From assembly GCA_020747065.1 (NCBI GenBank), contig JAGMVK010000024.1, positions 124,001 through 188,000 on the forward strand: a stretch of DNA of 64,000 nucleotides, given 5' to 3'. Below, in pieces: positions 55,519-64,000 of this stretch. How positions within the stretch are numbered: the stretch's first letter is position 1; every line of letters begins with the position of its first letter. The stretch comes from Cadophora sp. MPI-SDFR-AT-0126 (lineage: Eukaryota > Ascomycota > Leotiomycetes > Helotiales > Ploettnerulaceae). A program made the position numbers and the translations under genes. The notes beneath the pieces are model-generated. The model worked only from the letters and a program-made list of their open reading frames with translations. It was not told where the DNA came from and ran no database searches.

Positions 55519-55867
55519 TTACTATATAGACAGTTGTTAAGCTGCGCGAAATCCGGAGATACTATCTGTGGGGTGTAACTTACCAAAACCGCGCAAACAA
55601 GCTGGTCCAAAAGCGATGCACATTGGCACCTGGTGGTGCCAGGGCTGCACGTGGAGCCCTATAGACAATGGTTAACTGTGCGAAATCCGGAGAAACGATC
55701 CGTAGGGAGTAACATACCACCAAAGCGACGCAAACCGTCCCCAGTACCCCGGTACCGCTTCCGGGGCAGCAGCAATCCTGCGTTTGCCAGCGCTTCTCCA
55801 GGGGATTGGCCATAGCTGCGGTGGCGAGGGCGAGGGCGACGACGGCGAGGAAGTTTTTCGCAAGCAT
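55519..55867 (-). CDS. Small secreted cysteine-rich protein (75 aa, 8 Cys)
   Basis: Three exons: 55867-55718 (50 codons), 55658-55584 (25 codons) and 55521-55519 (the stop codon alone), around introns of 59 and 62 bp. Residues 1-20 (MLAKNFLAVVALALATAAMA) form a clear signal peptide. PLEKR (22-26) is a likely Kex2 site. The mature part is about 49 residues with eight Cys (CCCPGSG, TVC, STC, RCQC, LVC). The count equals that of hydrophobins but the spacing differs (no C-CC-C-C-CC-C order), so I call it a secreted Cys-rich protein, possibly an effector or surface protein. Both introns have branch-like TTAAC and TATAG/ATAG acceptors and are strikingly alike. A TATA box and an 18-bp tandem repeat lie upstream. 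Confidence 0.6.
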
Positions 55868-55940
55868 TTTGATTGTTATTGTGGAGGTAGTGTATTCTTG
55901 GACGAGTGGTTTGAAAAAAGATTTCTGAGGAAGAGAAGGC

Positions 55941-55950
55941 CATTTATATA
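55941..55950 (-). promoter_or_regulatory. TATA box of the secreted-protein gene
   Basis: TATATAAATG on the minus strand, about 75-85 bp before the ATG at 55867, a normal distance for a strongly regulated fungal gene. Confidence 0.5.
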
Positions 55951-55980
55951 GACATTTCGAGTGACACGCATGGAGGAATT

Positions 55981-56034
55981 AACCCTTTCACATGTTAGAA
56001 CCCCTTCACATGTTAGAACCCCTTCACATGTTAG
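55981..56034. repeat. Three tandem copies of an 18-bp unit upstream of the secreted-protein gene
   Basis: Unit AACCCCTTCACATGTTAG; the first copy differs by one C/T change. It lies 30-85 bp upstream of the TATA box, so it may be a multimerised regulator-binding site (the CACATG core resembles an E-box half). Confidence 0.55.
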
Positions 56035-57935
56035 CAGTATACCTTTGAGGCGCTCCTGCAATGTCTGTTCTTGTGAGAACTTGAACGCCCTCTTTTCGAT
56101 CCTTTGCTGCCGATCGAAATATTTGAGAGCATCGGGAAGACAATTTTTGGTTTTACACAGTAGCCCAAAGGCAGAACAGATGAATTGACATATGCTACTG
56201 CCACTTGCGTAGTTGATCATGAAGTTCTCTCTTTGTTGAATAAGGATCCTATTCAAGCCGGCGGAATCAGGATGGAGAGTTGTCTTGCTAGGAGATGAAA
56301 AGCAAGAATATGAGATATGGGAAATTCCGTGCGTAGTTGTTGGTTACTGTGGTACAATGTGTCGTATAGTATAACTTAGTGTCTATTTGCAGCTTCTATT
56401 ATATACAGGGTTTAGCTGGTTATTGCATGTAAGAGGCATGTTATGCTCAATGAATATCCAGACGTAACCATCTGTCGTAACAGGGCTCGGCTATGCAAGG
56501 GCCTAACCTCTCGTTAGGAATATATTCTACTTTTGAACAAGTGCATCTCCTCCTCTATTTGAATCGTTTCCGCCTTCCCTTTGTCATTGCCAGGCATTAA
56601 CTGGCGAATGCAGAAGCAGATGAGACAGCCATGCTTTGTAAAGGCTATCTAGACGAAATTGCAGAGGGTAGCAAGGCTGAAACAAACTGATCCAAGTACC
56701 CGGCGTGTATCTTTGGCAGTAGTATGCAGGGCACGGGATGGGGAAAGTCAACACCGCTGAGGTACCTGCTAAGCGTCCACGGGCTACGAAACAAGCCTTT
56801 AGCGTGCCAGCAGGGGGTTTGCGGATGTTCACAGAGTGGTAGGAACTTCTGCCAAGCCTTGCTTGGTCGAAGAGCAGTGTGGCCCCGTCCAGTGCATCTT
56901 TCTAGGCATGCTTCCGATTCCAAGATTCGTTAAATTTTTAGCATAGATTTGATGGACGACTGGTAGGACAATTCTAACAACTTAAGCCACGAACGTCACT
57001 TCGCTGCAATAATCTCCAATGGCATATTGCCACATGACTTCAGGCAGAGAAGATGTGATGGAGATACTAGGGCTTATAGGGATTTGGAATTATTTGCAGG
57101 TAGTTCACCTCTTGAGTTATTGGAATTGTCTTACCGGTCCATCAAATCTTGATTACTGTCACATTCCTCCCTGTCTTTCATATGCCAAGACGGATCTTGG
57201 AATCGGAAGCATTGCCCCGCCGCCTGCTCGTGGGCTTGTTTTCGGTCATATCACAGTCGAGCTGCAACTTCCGTAACAACTCAGCCTGGAAAGGGTAGCA
57301 TAATCAGTTCGGGCAACGCACCTAGGATCGCGGCTCGCCATCGGCAACTAGGTCCCGCCACGATTTGGCTGGCTGATGTACTTCCGTGGACAGTAACTGG
57401 TCATGAAATGCGCACGATGCATGGCGTTTCCGCTCCTGCTTATAACTATTTGTAATTGGCTCTCGGCTTCCACCGAAGCCTGGGCGGAAGCTACTACCAC
57501 TCTGCGAACATCCACAAACGCCTCTTCCTAGCGCGCCAAAAACTTCCCGGTCACTTCGCAGTAGCCTGCCGACGGTGGCACGTCAGCGGCGCCGCTTGTT
57601 CCCGTATCCGTGCCCTCACACTGAAATAGACCTGTTGCAGCGAAATGACGTTTGTGGCCATTCCACCTCTTGAGAGATCTGTCAGGATACCCTTTCATTG
57701 GTATCAACAAGTACAAAATAGAACGGAGATGAAGATAACTGGGTATTGTCTGAACACCCCGTTGTCAGACTCGAGGACCTCAATAGTGCGGGGCGAGAGA
57801 CCAAGCCCCAATATGATGAGGTGAATTTCGAGAGGAAAACTCGTAAACAGAGTGAAAAGAAGGGTTGTCATGGAAATTGTGATTTCCGGCGGGGATGCCT
57901 GAGACCTTGTAAAATGGCCCCTTCCGTACCTGAGA
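56035..57935. other. Gene-free, repeat-bearing interval
   Basis: No protein recognised. Contains the second copy (57100-57195) of the low-copy repeat at 54210-54345. Confidence 0.35.
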
Positions 57936-58200
57936 GCGGGAACCGCCGTGATCGGCAGGGTGGGATTGGGTTCTGCTTGCCGGAACTCTCCATCACAGGA
58001 AATCTCTCTTGAATGTTGGCATATGAAAGAGGGGCAGGCACGCGATCGTCACTTACGGGAATCTCCGTGAAAGGGATCATCAAGTTTCCGTCAAGCAGAA
58101 CAACTAAGGTTACACGGAAATCCTGAATATTTTCTCGTCATCGAGTGTACCGGCAAGCAGAACCCAATTCCACCACTTGCCGATCACGGGAGTTCCCGCT
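57936..58200. repeat. Imperfect ~50-bp inverted repeat
   Basis: Arms 57936-57983 and 58150-58200 share GCGGGAA, CCGTGATCGGCA and ATTGGGTTCTGCTTGCCGG in inverse order. They enclose about 165 bp. Related words (GGAATCTCCGTGA, TCTCCGTGATTGGCAAGTG) recur at 58060 and 58748, so a degenerate repeat family covers 57.9-58.8 kb. Confidence 0.55.
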
Positions 58201-58903
58201 TATCCCGAAGTCAGACGTGGATGGCCCGTCTGTCGTCAAAGGCGTCAATACAGTAAATCTCGCAAATGGCACATACCCTCGATTCACAGTCTGACGTGAC
58301 AGCGCTGGTAGAAGGCCTGTAGCTGTTAATGCTGCTATCGCCTTGGCTTCATCGAATTTTACGCCGTGACGTCGGACCCTCAGAAATGAAGGACACCCCC
58401 TGTAGGCGGTGAGAGGATTCTTTTCATAGAACTGCATCGAATGTTTAAATTTTCCCCACTATTTCCTTAATCAGCCAGGCAGAATCCAGGGTGTTGACTT
58501 TCATTTTCCGAGACACCCCTTCCGTATCATAGACTCGCACTTGTCCCCGGCTGCCCCATGCTGCGCTCTCCCTTCATGTGCTTTGTCTTTTGGTTAAGCA
58601 ATTCGATTCATTTGGATTCTCTATTGATAATGGTGCGTTGGTGCTTGTATACCCTACGCGCATTTACAACTGCCGGAGTTATGGGATTTGATAGAAGCGC
58701 TGCCTACTTGGGTTATCTAATTGCGGCCGATAACGATTAAATAGAAATCTCCGTGATTGGCAAGTGCTGAGGTCCTGGATGGATGGAAATCTCCATGACG
58801 GGGAAGCCTTGGGGATTGTTGTCCTGCTTAATAGAGATTCCGACAAATGTTGCGGCGTTTTCATTGGGATTCTTGCCGATGCGGTCGCGGAAGTCTCGAG
58901 AGG

Positions 58904-59290
58904 CGCGTTTGTCTCTATGCGGTCCACTTCCCGCACATGGATACAGGCCATCATTTGCTAGGTCAACTGTTGCAGACAGACTAGATACATGTAGACTTTC
59001 CGGACAAAAGCTATATTAGCCTGGCCTTGAAGACCCTCTTGGAGATGAGTCCACGTTTAGAAATCGCTAAAGGTTACCTTAAACTATTCAGGAAGATGCA
59101 CGACTATTTTTAACGGCTTAGCAATAGCTATTGCGATTGATTTGCCCGAAAACCTCTTAGATGGACTTGGGGAAGGGGGGGGTAGAACAATACAAGGTGC
59201 TCGAGAAAGACTTGAAGGAGTTTGGTAGCCTCCAACAAGCTTCTGACGAGTCCGATACTTTTAATCAAATACATTTTCGAGTTAGCACAG
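58904..59290 (+). pseudogene. Second, truncated copy of the Zn2Cys6 factor 3' end
   Basis: Translation in shifting frames matches the C-terminal ~120 residues of the factor at 35213-37197, in inverted orientation: AVHFPHMDTGHHLLG, LEIAKGYLKLF, a stop where Gln is expected, RLSNSYCD, a stop where Arg is expected, FARKPLRWT, then EQYKVLEKDLKEFGSLQ. DNA similarity is obvious from 58904 (TTTGTCTCTATGCGGTCCAC). The 5' part is absent. It shows this gene was duplicated, which would make it a RIP target. Confidence 0.75.
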
Positions 59291-60013
59291 ACGATATCAA
59301 ATCACTATCAAGTATCAACGGGACGCCGATGCAAGGTATTGTAGTAGTATTAACCTCGCGGCCAAATAAAGCCTAGACACCCATCGACGTCACCAATCCT
59401 TCCGTCGAAGCGGGGGACTGGCCGGAATTCAGCCAAGGCCCCGCTCGGTATCCATATACCATAGATCACTAACAATTTCCCTGCCAAAGTTCTAACCTAA
59501 GACTAATCAGCCCCAGCCACGGCGATTCTGGCCCATACCTCGACTACAACTACGCCAATATCCAAGGCTAACTCGGTCATTTCTCCAGCGCTGCGCGACA
59601 TATTATCACCTACCCTTCCGTTGTCCACTACGACCAATCCCTAATGGCACCGCTTAGCAGACAGACTGGAATGCAAGGATGGACAGATGTGGAGATTTTA
59701 TAAGCTATCCAGAATAGAATGAGGACGAACCGCAATTTTGACACTTTCGCACACTGTTTCTGCGACATAAATTGCATCAGAGGGTTGTTGGTAATACTTG
59801 GGCCGAAGCGATACCGTGGTTGAGAGGGCAGGCTTATTGTCACTTTCATGTATAAAAAAAGGATTTCGAAGATTGGGCCAGGTTGTACATATGAGCTGTG
59901 ACGGGCCAAGTCAAGAATAGATCAGGAACAAGAACCCAGGTTGAACTGTAAAGAACTATGTAAGTTATTTAACTAATTAGTTGATTAGATTAGAATAATA
60001 GTGAAAATCGCTT

Positions 60014-60051
60014 GACTAGACTAGAATAACACGTGCTATTCTAGTCTAGTC
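60014..60051. repeat. Perfect 15-bp inverted repeat
   Basis: GACTAGACTAGAATA and TATTCTAGTCTAGTC flank the 8-base spacer ACACGTGC. Lies in AT-rich DNA just beyond the 3' end of the oxidoreductase relic. Confidence 0.6.
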
Positions 60052-60112
60052 TAGTCAGTTAAAACGCTGATTCTGAGTATCAAAGAGTTAGATCCTCTTG
60101 GAAAGGCACATC

Positions 60113-61016
60113 TCACTTATTGGTTACATGTACAATAATCTTGCTTGCACTCCTCCCTTTCTTCAATAACTCAATAGCATTCGGTGCGTCCTCATACTCA
60201 AAAACCTGCTCGACCAGGACCTTGACCTTGCCTTCTAATACCCACCTAGCTATCCTTCCCAAATCACCTCGGCTGTTGCGCGTTGAAAATAGCTTAAACT
60301 TACTGCTTCCGCCACCCAGAATTCTTGGCAGCAATATTCTGCTTATAAAAATTCGGAGCGTGGCGAGAGATGTAGATTCACCCACTTGAATAAACTTGCT
60401 AGTTGAGAGAAGAAATTTATGTGCGGCGGTAAACAAGTTAGAAGGAGTTAATCCGATATTGCCAATAATCAGATTGTAGATCAGGCCGTTTTCTATCAGC
60501 TTTTGTGTAACATCGGTTGTGGTATAGTCGATCATCTCATCGGCCCGGTATTTTTTGCAAGAGCTAATTTTGGACGCGGAGCATGATGTTGTAACATAAC
60601 TTAACATCTAATTGATTTGGCGATTTGGATCCCAAACTTCCCTGCTCCCCCAGAACCACCGTTGATAAAAAATCTTATCGCCGGCTTTGACATTTGGGAC
60701 AATGGTTTGATACGCCGTTTGTCCAGTTGTCCCAACCCCTGCTTCGATGTCCGGGTCGACTCCAGCGGGAAGTAGTGCACATCCATCGTAGCTAGCAATG
60801 ACGAAATTGTCCGAGAGTTCCAAACTGCGTGGGCTCCAGTCTGCCAAGTACGATCTCTCCAACTTTGAACGCATTTGTGGCTATTCCCAACGAAACCACT
60901 GAAATCCATTCCTGGACGTGCTGGGATGGACATGATAGCTTTGGTGAGAATACCCATCTCGGCTAACTTGTAGTCAGCGGGGTTCAGAGATATGCTGATG
61001 ATTTTCATAGGCATCT
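60113..61016 (-). pseudogene. Zinc-independent quinone oxidoreductase / MDR-family pseudogene
   Basis: Medium-chain dehydrogenase/reductase of the NADPH-quinone reductase type. Readable order: IISISLNPADYKLAEMGIL and RPGMDFSGFVG (N-terminal GroES-like fold); after a frameshift YDGCALLPAGVDPDIEAGVG and VKAGDKIF; after another FINGGSGGAGKFGIQIAKSI (the NADP-binding Gly-rich loop); after a third YVTTSCSASKI, ADEMIDYTTTDV, and the C-terminus LVEQVFEYEDAPNAIELLKK to 60113. Three frameshifts and a missing N-terminal start make it non-functional. The likely substrate class was quinones or enones. Confidence 0.75.
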
Positions 61017-61725
61017 CAGGCCGCCTTGTCTATTAAGCCACTTACCTTTTTTTGCTCCTGGGTAAGGTGAGAGAAGAAAGAAGATCTCTCGTCTGACGGT
61101 ATTGGATTATTAAAGGAGGAGGGTTCGGGATAACACGGGGTCGGTAACTAATTAGTAGTCAGGATTCGGAGATTATAGCGGAGATCCCGAACCGCTACAT
61201 CCCTATAGCAGTTGCACTTTTCGGGGAAAGACCACTTTCTGCCCTTCTGATTGGCTGTTTGACCGCTTTCGCCGAAAAACGGTGTTGCCCTTAGGCTCCC
61301 CTACGGCTCCGCCGTGGAACCATGAACCGGCTTGTTGGGCTGTGTCAGTGGCCTTCGTCTAGTCGCCTTTGGCCTGTGATCCCCCGCAAACTCCGCCAGT
61401 TGCCCACTCAAGCCCGCAAACCAGTCCAAGACATCACACTGTCCTTCTGCACGGAACTCCTCGGCTTCCTCGTCTTCCCCTCTGTACCCTCAAAGTCACG
61501 GCCTTGCAAATCTCGGCTCCCTTATAAGTCCCACATCGTTGGGCCCAACGACTTCCGCCCCCCCCCCCCCCCCCCCCCCCGGCATCCCTCCAACTCCGTT
61601 GCCAGGTGTAGCTACCTGAATGTTGGGGAGTACCGAGCGCGATACGCTCGGTTTGGTGGACCTGCTCTTATTGATGAGGATTCCAGAGGCTTGGGTCCAA
61701 TGAAGGCCCTGTGGATCGGATGCAT
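61017..61725. other. Intergenic with a 23-base poly-C run
   Basis: The plus frame 61322-61729 is open but includes the C homopolymer (61558-61580) and has no recognised motif, so I do not call it a gene. The homopolymer length may be assembly-sensitive. Confidence 0.4.
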
Positions 61726-62076
61726 CTAGGAGGTGGTCACGATGTTATCTGCAGGAATGGCGCTGGCGATAATAATGTCGAGCCCTTGCAACTTTTCTTC
61801 TCCCCGGCCTAACTCGGCAACCTCAGTTCTTAGCATCGCCCCCTTCTCTTTCAAAATTGTGCTAGAAGTCCTGTCTCGGTTTCCCATCTCTGATCTGAAG
61901 AGGCCACGTTCTGGAATATGACGTCGATACGTGCACCGCAAGCATAGAACTCCTATCAGGATGACTCGTACCTGCGGTGTGTGCCCTTTATGCTGATATA
62001 GCGGACATTCGTCGATACCATACTCTTGGAATACGCATCGGCAAACGGAATACTGTTCCACAATCTGGAAACACAT
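61726..62076 (-). CDS. Small conserved-looking fungal protein, unknown function
   Basis: A 116-residue frame starting MCFQIVEQYSVCRCVFQEYG, followed by IDECPLYQHKGHTPQVRVIL and IGVLCLRCTY. The Cys/His spacing at the N-terminus is like a family of small fungal proteins that I recall as starting MCF.V.ERYSVC and having a C-x-C...C...H pattern. The function of that family is unknown. The C-terminal half is charged and may include an unspliced intron. No domain with known activity is seen. It could equally be a decayed copy. Confidence 0.4.
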   Translation of the reverse strand: MCFQIVEQYSVCRCVFQEYGIDECPLYQHKGHTPQVRVILIGVLCLRCTYRRHIPERGLFRSEMGNRDRTSSTILKEKGAMLRTEVAELGRGEEKLQGLDIIIASAIPADNIVTTS

Positions 62077-62742
62077 AGTGGTTCGAAAGCCCCCCTAAAT
62101 CACAGTGTCGGCTGAGCGCGGTATATAGTGAGTTAGATGCGGCCTTGAGCAGCGAAAATGCTCCTGGTTCCATCCCGTTCGCCGGCATATATAGCGAACG
62201 ACGTCGGGCACGATAACGACCAGACAGACAGGTCTCAGTATCTGCTAACTAGTGTTAATCAAAGAACCCCCCTGCTGCCGAAATGCAACCCAAGATCAAG
62301 TTTTGTAAATTGTGACTTATGCCCGATCTGTGGCGCTCGGATTCCCATCCGGTTTTCTGCAAACCCGCTATACGTGGGGAGGAAAGGCAATAGAGATGAA
62401 TTATCTTGTGGGAGTGGTAAAGCTGCATAGGCATCCTTAGAGACAAGATCGTTGATATTAGCCTTATAAACACTAGTAATCTGCTATCGTAGTTTAACCG
62501 GAAGCCCAGAGTGTATATCCCCTAAATGTCGCCGTAAGATTACTATAAACACGATTGAGCTACAGGGTTTATAGTATAGTATACGATAGCTAGCATATAT
62601 ATATTTTATAACTAAGTAATATGAAGGAAGTTACATTGATAATAAAGAAGATATTATAAACATAAGGTTTAAAATTATCTGGTTGCTATATAATATTCTA
62701 GAAAGATAAAGTAAAGCTAAAATCAAGCTGAAAGCAGTGTGT

Positions 62743-63090
62743 AAAATGATTTGATTTGATTTGATTAATAGCTATTAATCAAAATTAAATCAAGTTAAAT
62801 TTAGATTAATTAAATTCAAATCAAATCAAATCATATTAATTGATTATTAATTGATTAATTTGGTTAATATAAGAGCCGTATCCTAATTGGGTATAAAGTG
62901 CCAAGACATGGCCTTATTAAGTTTAGCGTATACTAAAAATAGGAGTGGCAAGTCCTAATCGAGCTTTACTTAGCTTAGCGAGGTGATTCTAAAGCCTTTT
63001 TTATAACACTTGACTATATTAGCTAATAATAAACCAAAAAAATATTAGTAAGTATTTAATAATGTATTAATAAGCTAAGAAATAGGCTAG
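62743..63090. repeat. AT-rich (GATTT)n / TAATC element, copy 2
   Basis: Tandem GATTT units lead into the same internal block as 42757-43298 (GGCTATTAATC / TAGCTATTAATC, then AAGAGCCGTATCCTAATTGG). Differences are largely C/T and G/A. Its far end is not as clearly inverted as in copy 1. Confidence 0.5.
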
Positions 63091-63750
63091 CAAAGGATAC
63101 TTTTGAGAATATTATTTGTTTTGAAAGTTGGGGTATTATTAAAGAAAAAAACGAAGAAGATATCCCTTCGTGCGGCAGTTCGCTTGCACCTTTTAGCGCC
63201 TTAGCAGGCAGTTCCCACACCAAAATTTGAGGGCATTCAGACTCTTGCTACAACGTCTCTATTTTAGGCTATGATACCGGGCAAAACAATTGTTATCTTT
63301 ACAAAGTGGGACTATACAAACCTTACAGCTAAATATTAACATTTTCCTGCACCCGGATCCTTTTATATTTAGTGGGATATTCGCCGCAAGCTCTCCTATA
63401 ACTTTCCTCCGGATTCCCCGGGAAACACCCTTATTCTTATACACAACACACCCTCTTTTAGCTGTCATGCGTACTAGACAGTGGTCTCTTTCCCCTTATG
63501 TATTTTCAACTATAGAAGTTGCTAATCTTTGCGCTTAAGCGGTTTTCCGTAGTAATTGCAAAATACTTAATAATAATCGCCGTTCTGAAAGTCGTTTCAT
63601 ATAGTCTACTTCTCTTCAAAAAGCACTTAAGAGTAAAAACTAAGCTTATAAGTATTAATAAGTGCTATATCTTCTAATTATGTAACCAAAGATTAATAGC
63701 TACTTAAATAATATAGCATCTTTAATGTAATTGGCCTCTTAAGTTAGTTC
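63091..63750. other. AT-rich spacer
   Basis: No gene recognised; a short frame at 63290-63538 lacks motifs. Confidence 0.3.
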
Positions 63751-64000
63751 TGTAACGGTCGTGTATTTACTCGATAAACATAGGAGGCTGTAGTTGATCT
63801 CAATGATCGAGAAGTAGGTGTATCACGTACGCGGGTTCAGACAGTTACTAGTATGGTTGAAGATACTATTTGAGTTGAGCACGAAGCTCCTGTCTAACGG
63901 CAGACGTGCCAGTGTTATATAGATTCCTTCGTGCCTCTGGATCCCTAGGGACCTTAAGGGTCCATAGGGTCCAATCGTCACGTGACCCGACCGCGGAAGG
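63751..64000 (+). mobile_element. Possible LTR start, cut by the window end
   Basis: TGTAACGGTCGTGTATTTAC begins abruptly after AT-rich DNA. The segment is GC-balanced with a TATATAG (63937) promoter-like word and short palindromes, as in LTRs of fungal Copia/Gypsy elements. There is no second copy in the window to prove it. Confidence 0.3.

Noticed and set aside
55876..56256. A 126-codon frame upstream of the secreted protein
   Set aside because: It is open only because of the three 18-bp repeats and covers the TATA box; no motif is present.
61322..61729. A 135-codon plus-strand gene
   Set aside because: The frame runs through a 23-base C homopolymer, has no recognisable motif and lacks promoter or intron signals.
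1..64000. tRNA, rRNA or CRISPR loci
   Set aside because: No cloverleaf with a proper B-box, no rRNA-like sequence and no regularly spaced repeat array were found by eye; CRISPR is also not expected in a fungus.

Overview
The window is chromosomal DNA of a filamentous ascomycete (Pezizomycotina); the class cannot be fixed from sequence alone. Short GT-AG introns of 47-82 bp, a Zn2Cys6 factor, a HET-type gene, a grainyhead/CP2 regulator and a Reg1-like protein phosphatase subunit all point there. So does massive C-to-T / G-to-A decay of transposons, the footprint of repeat-induced point mutation (RIP).

Layout. (1) 1-17.5 kb is an AT-rich block of RIP-decayed LTR retrotransposons. A Ty3/Gypsy fragment (element A, 1-3136) abuts a very large LTR element (element B, 3137-16871, matching 186-bp LTRs). 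Element B carries gag and pol and then about 5 kb of extra DNA holding two further decayed reading frames on opposite strands. The sense one keeps a pattern suggestive of a 2-oxoglutarate/Fe(II) dioxygenase. An undecayed Fot1/pogo DNA transposon sits inside the 5' LTR of B with a TA target duplication. (2) 18-24 kb is of ordinary composition: an intact CP2/grainyhead gene, the 3' exons of a small unknown protein, and an MFS transporter pseudogene. (3) 24-32 kb holds a diverged segmental duplication, a short paralogue of Reg1 and several gene relics. (4) 32.0-35.1 kb is an intact hAT transposon with a perfect 8-bp target duplication, landed beside a dead Zn2Cys6 transcription factor. (5) 37-46 kb is gene-poor: low-copy repeats, a MITE-like element and AT-rich inverted-repeat DNA. 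(6) 46.9-48.7 kb is the full-length Reg1 homologue. (7) 49.9-54.2 kb is a graveyard of HET, BED/hAT, C2H2 and ankyrin pseudogenes. (8) 55.5-55.9 kb encodes a small secreted eight-cysteine protein whose two introns are near copies of each other. (9) 56-64 kb holds repeats, a second fragment of the transcription factor, a quinone-oxidoreductase pseudogene, a small conserved-looking protein and a probable LTR cut by the window edge.

Only the CP2 factor, the Reg1 homologue, the two transposases and the small secreted protein look clearly intact. The Reg1 paralogue is open but of unknown status. Many low-copy genes carry the same nonsense classes as the transposons (TGG to TAG, CAG to TAG, CAA to TAA, CGA to TGA). 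This suggests duplicated genes here were also hit by RIP-like mutation. The two intact DNA transposons show no such decay and must be later arrivals.

The most unusual item is element B: a retroelement with a divergent pair of accessory frames downstream of integrase, one possibly an oxygenase. Second is the pair of near-duplicate introns in the secreted-protein gene. All assignments come from reading translations by eye; no database search was run.
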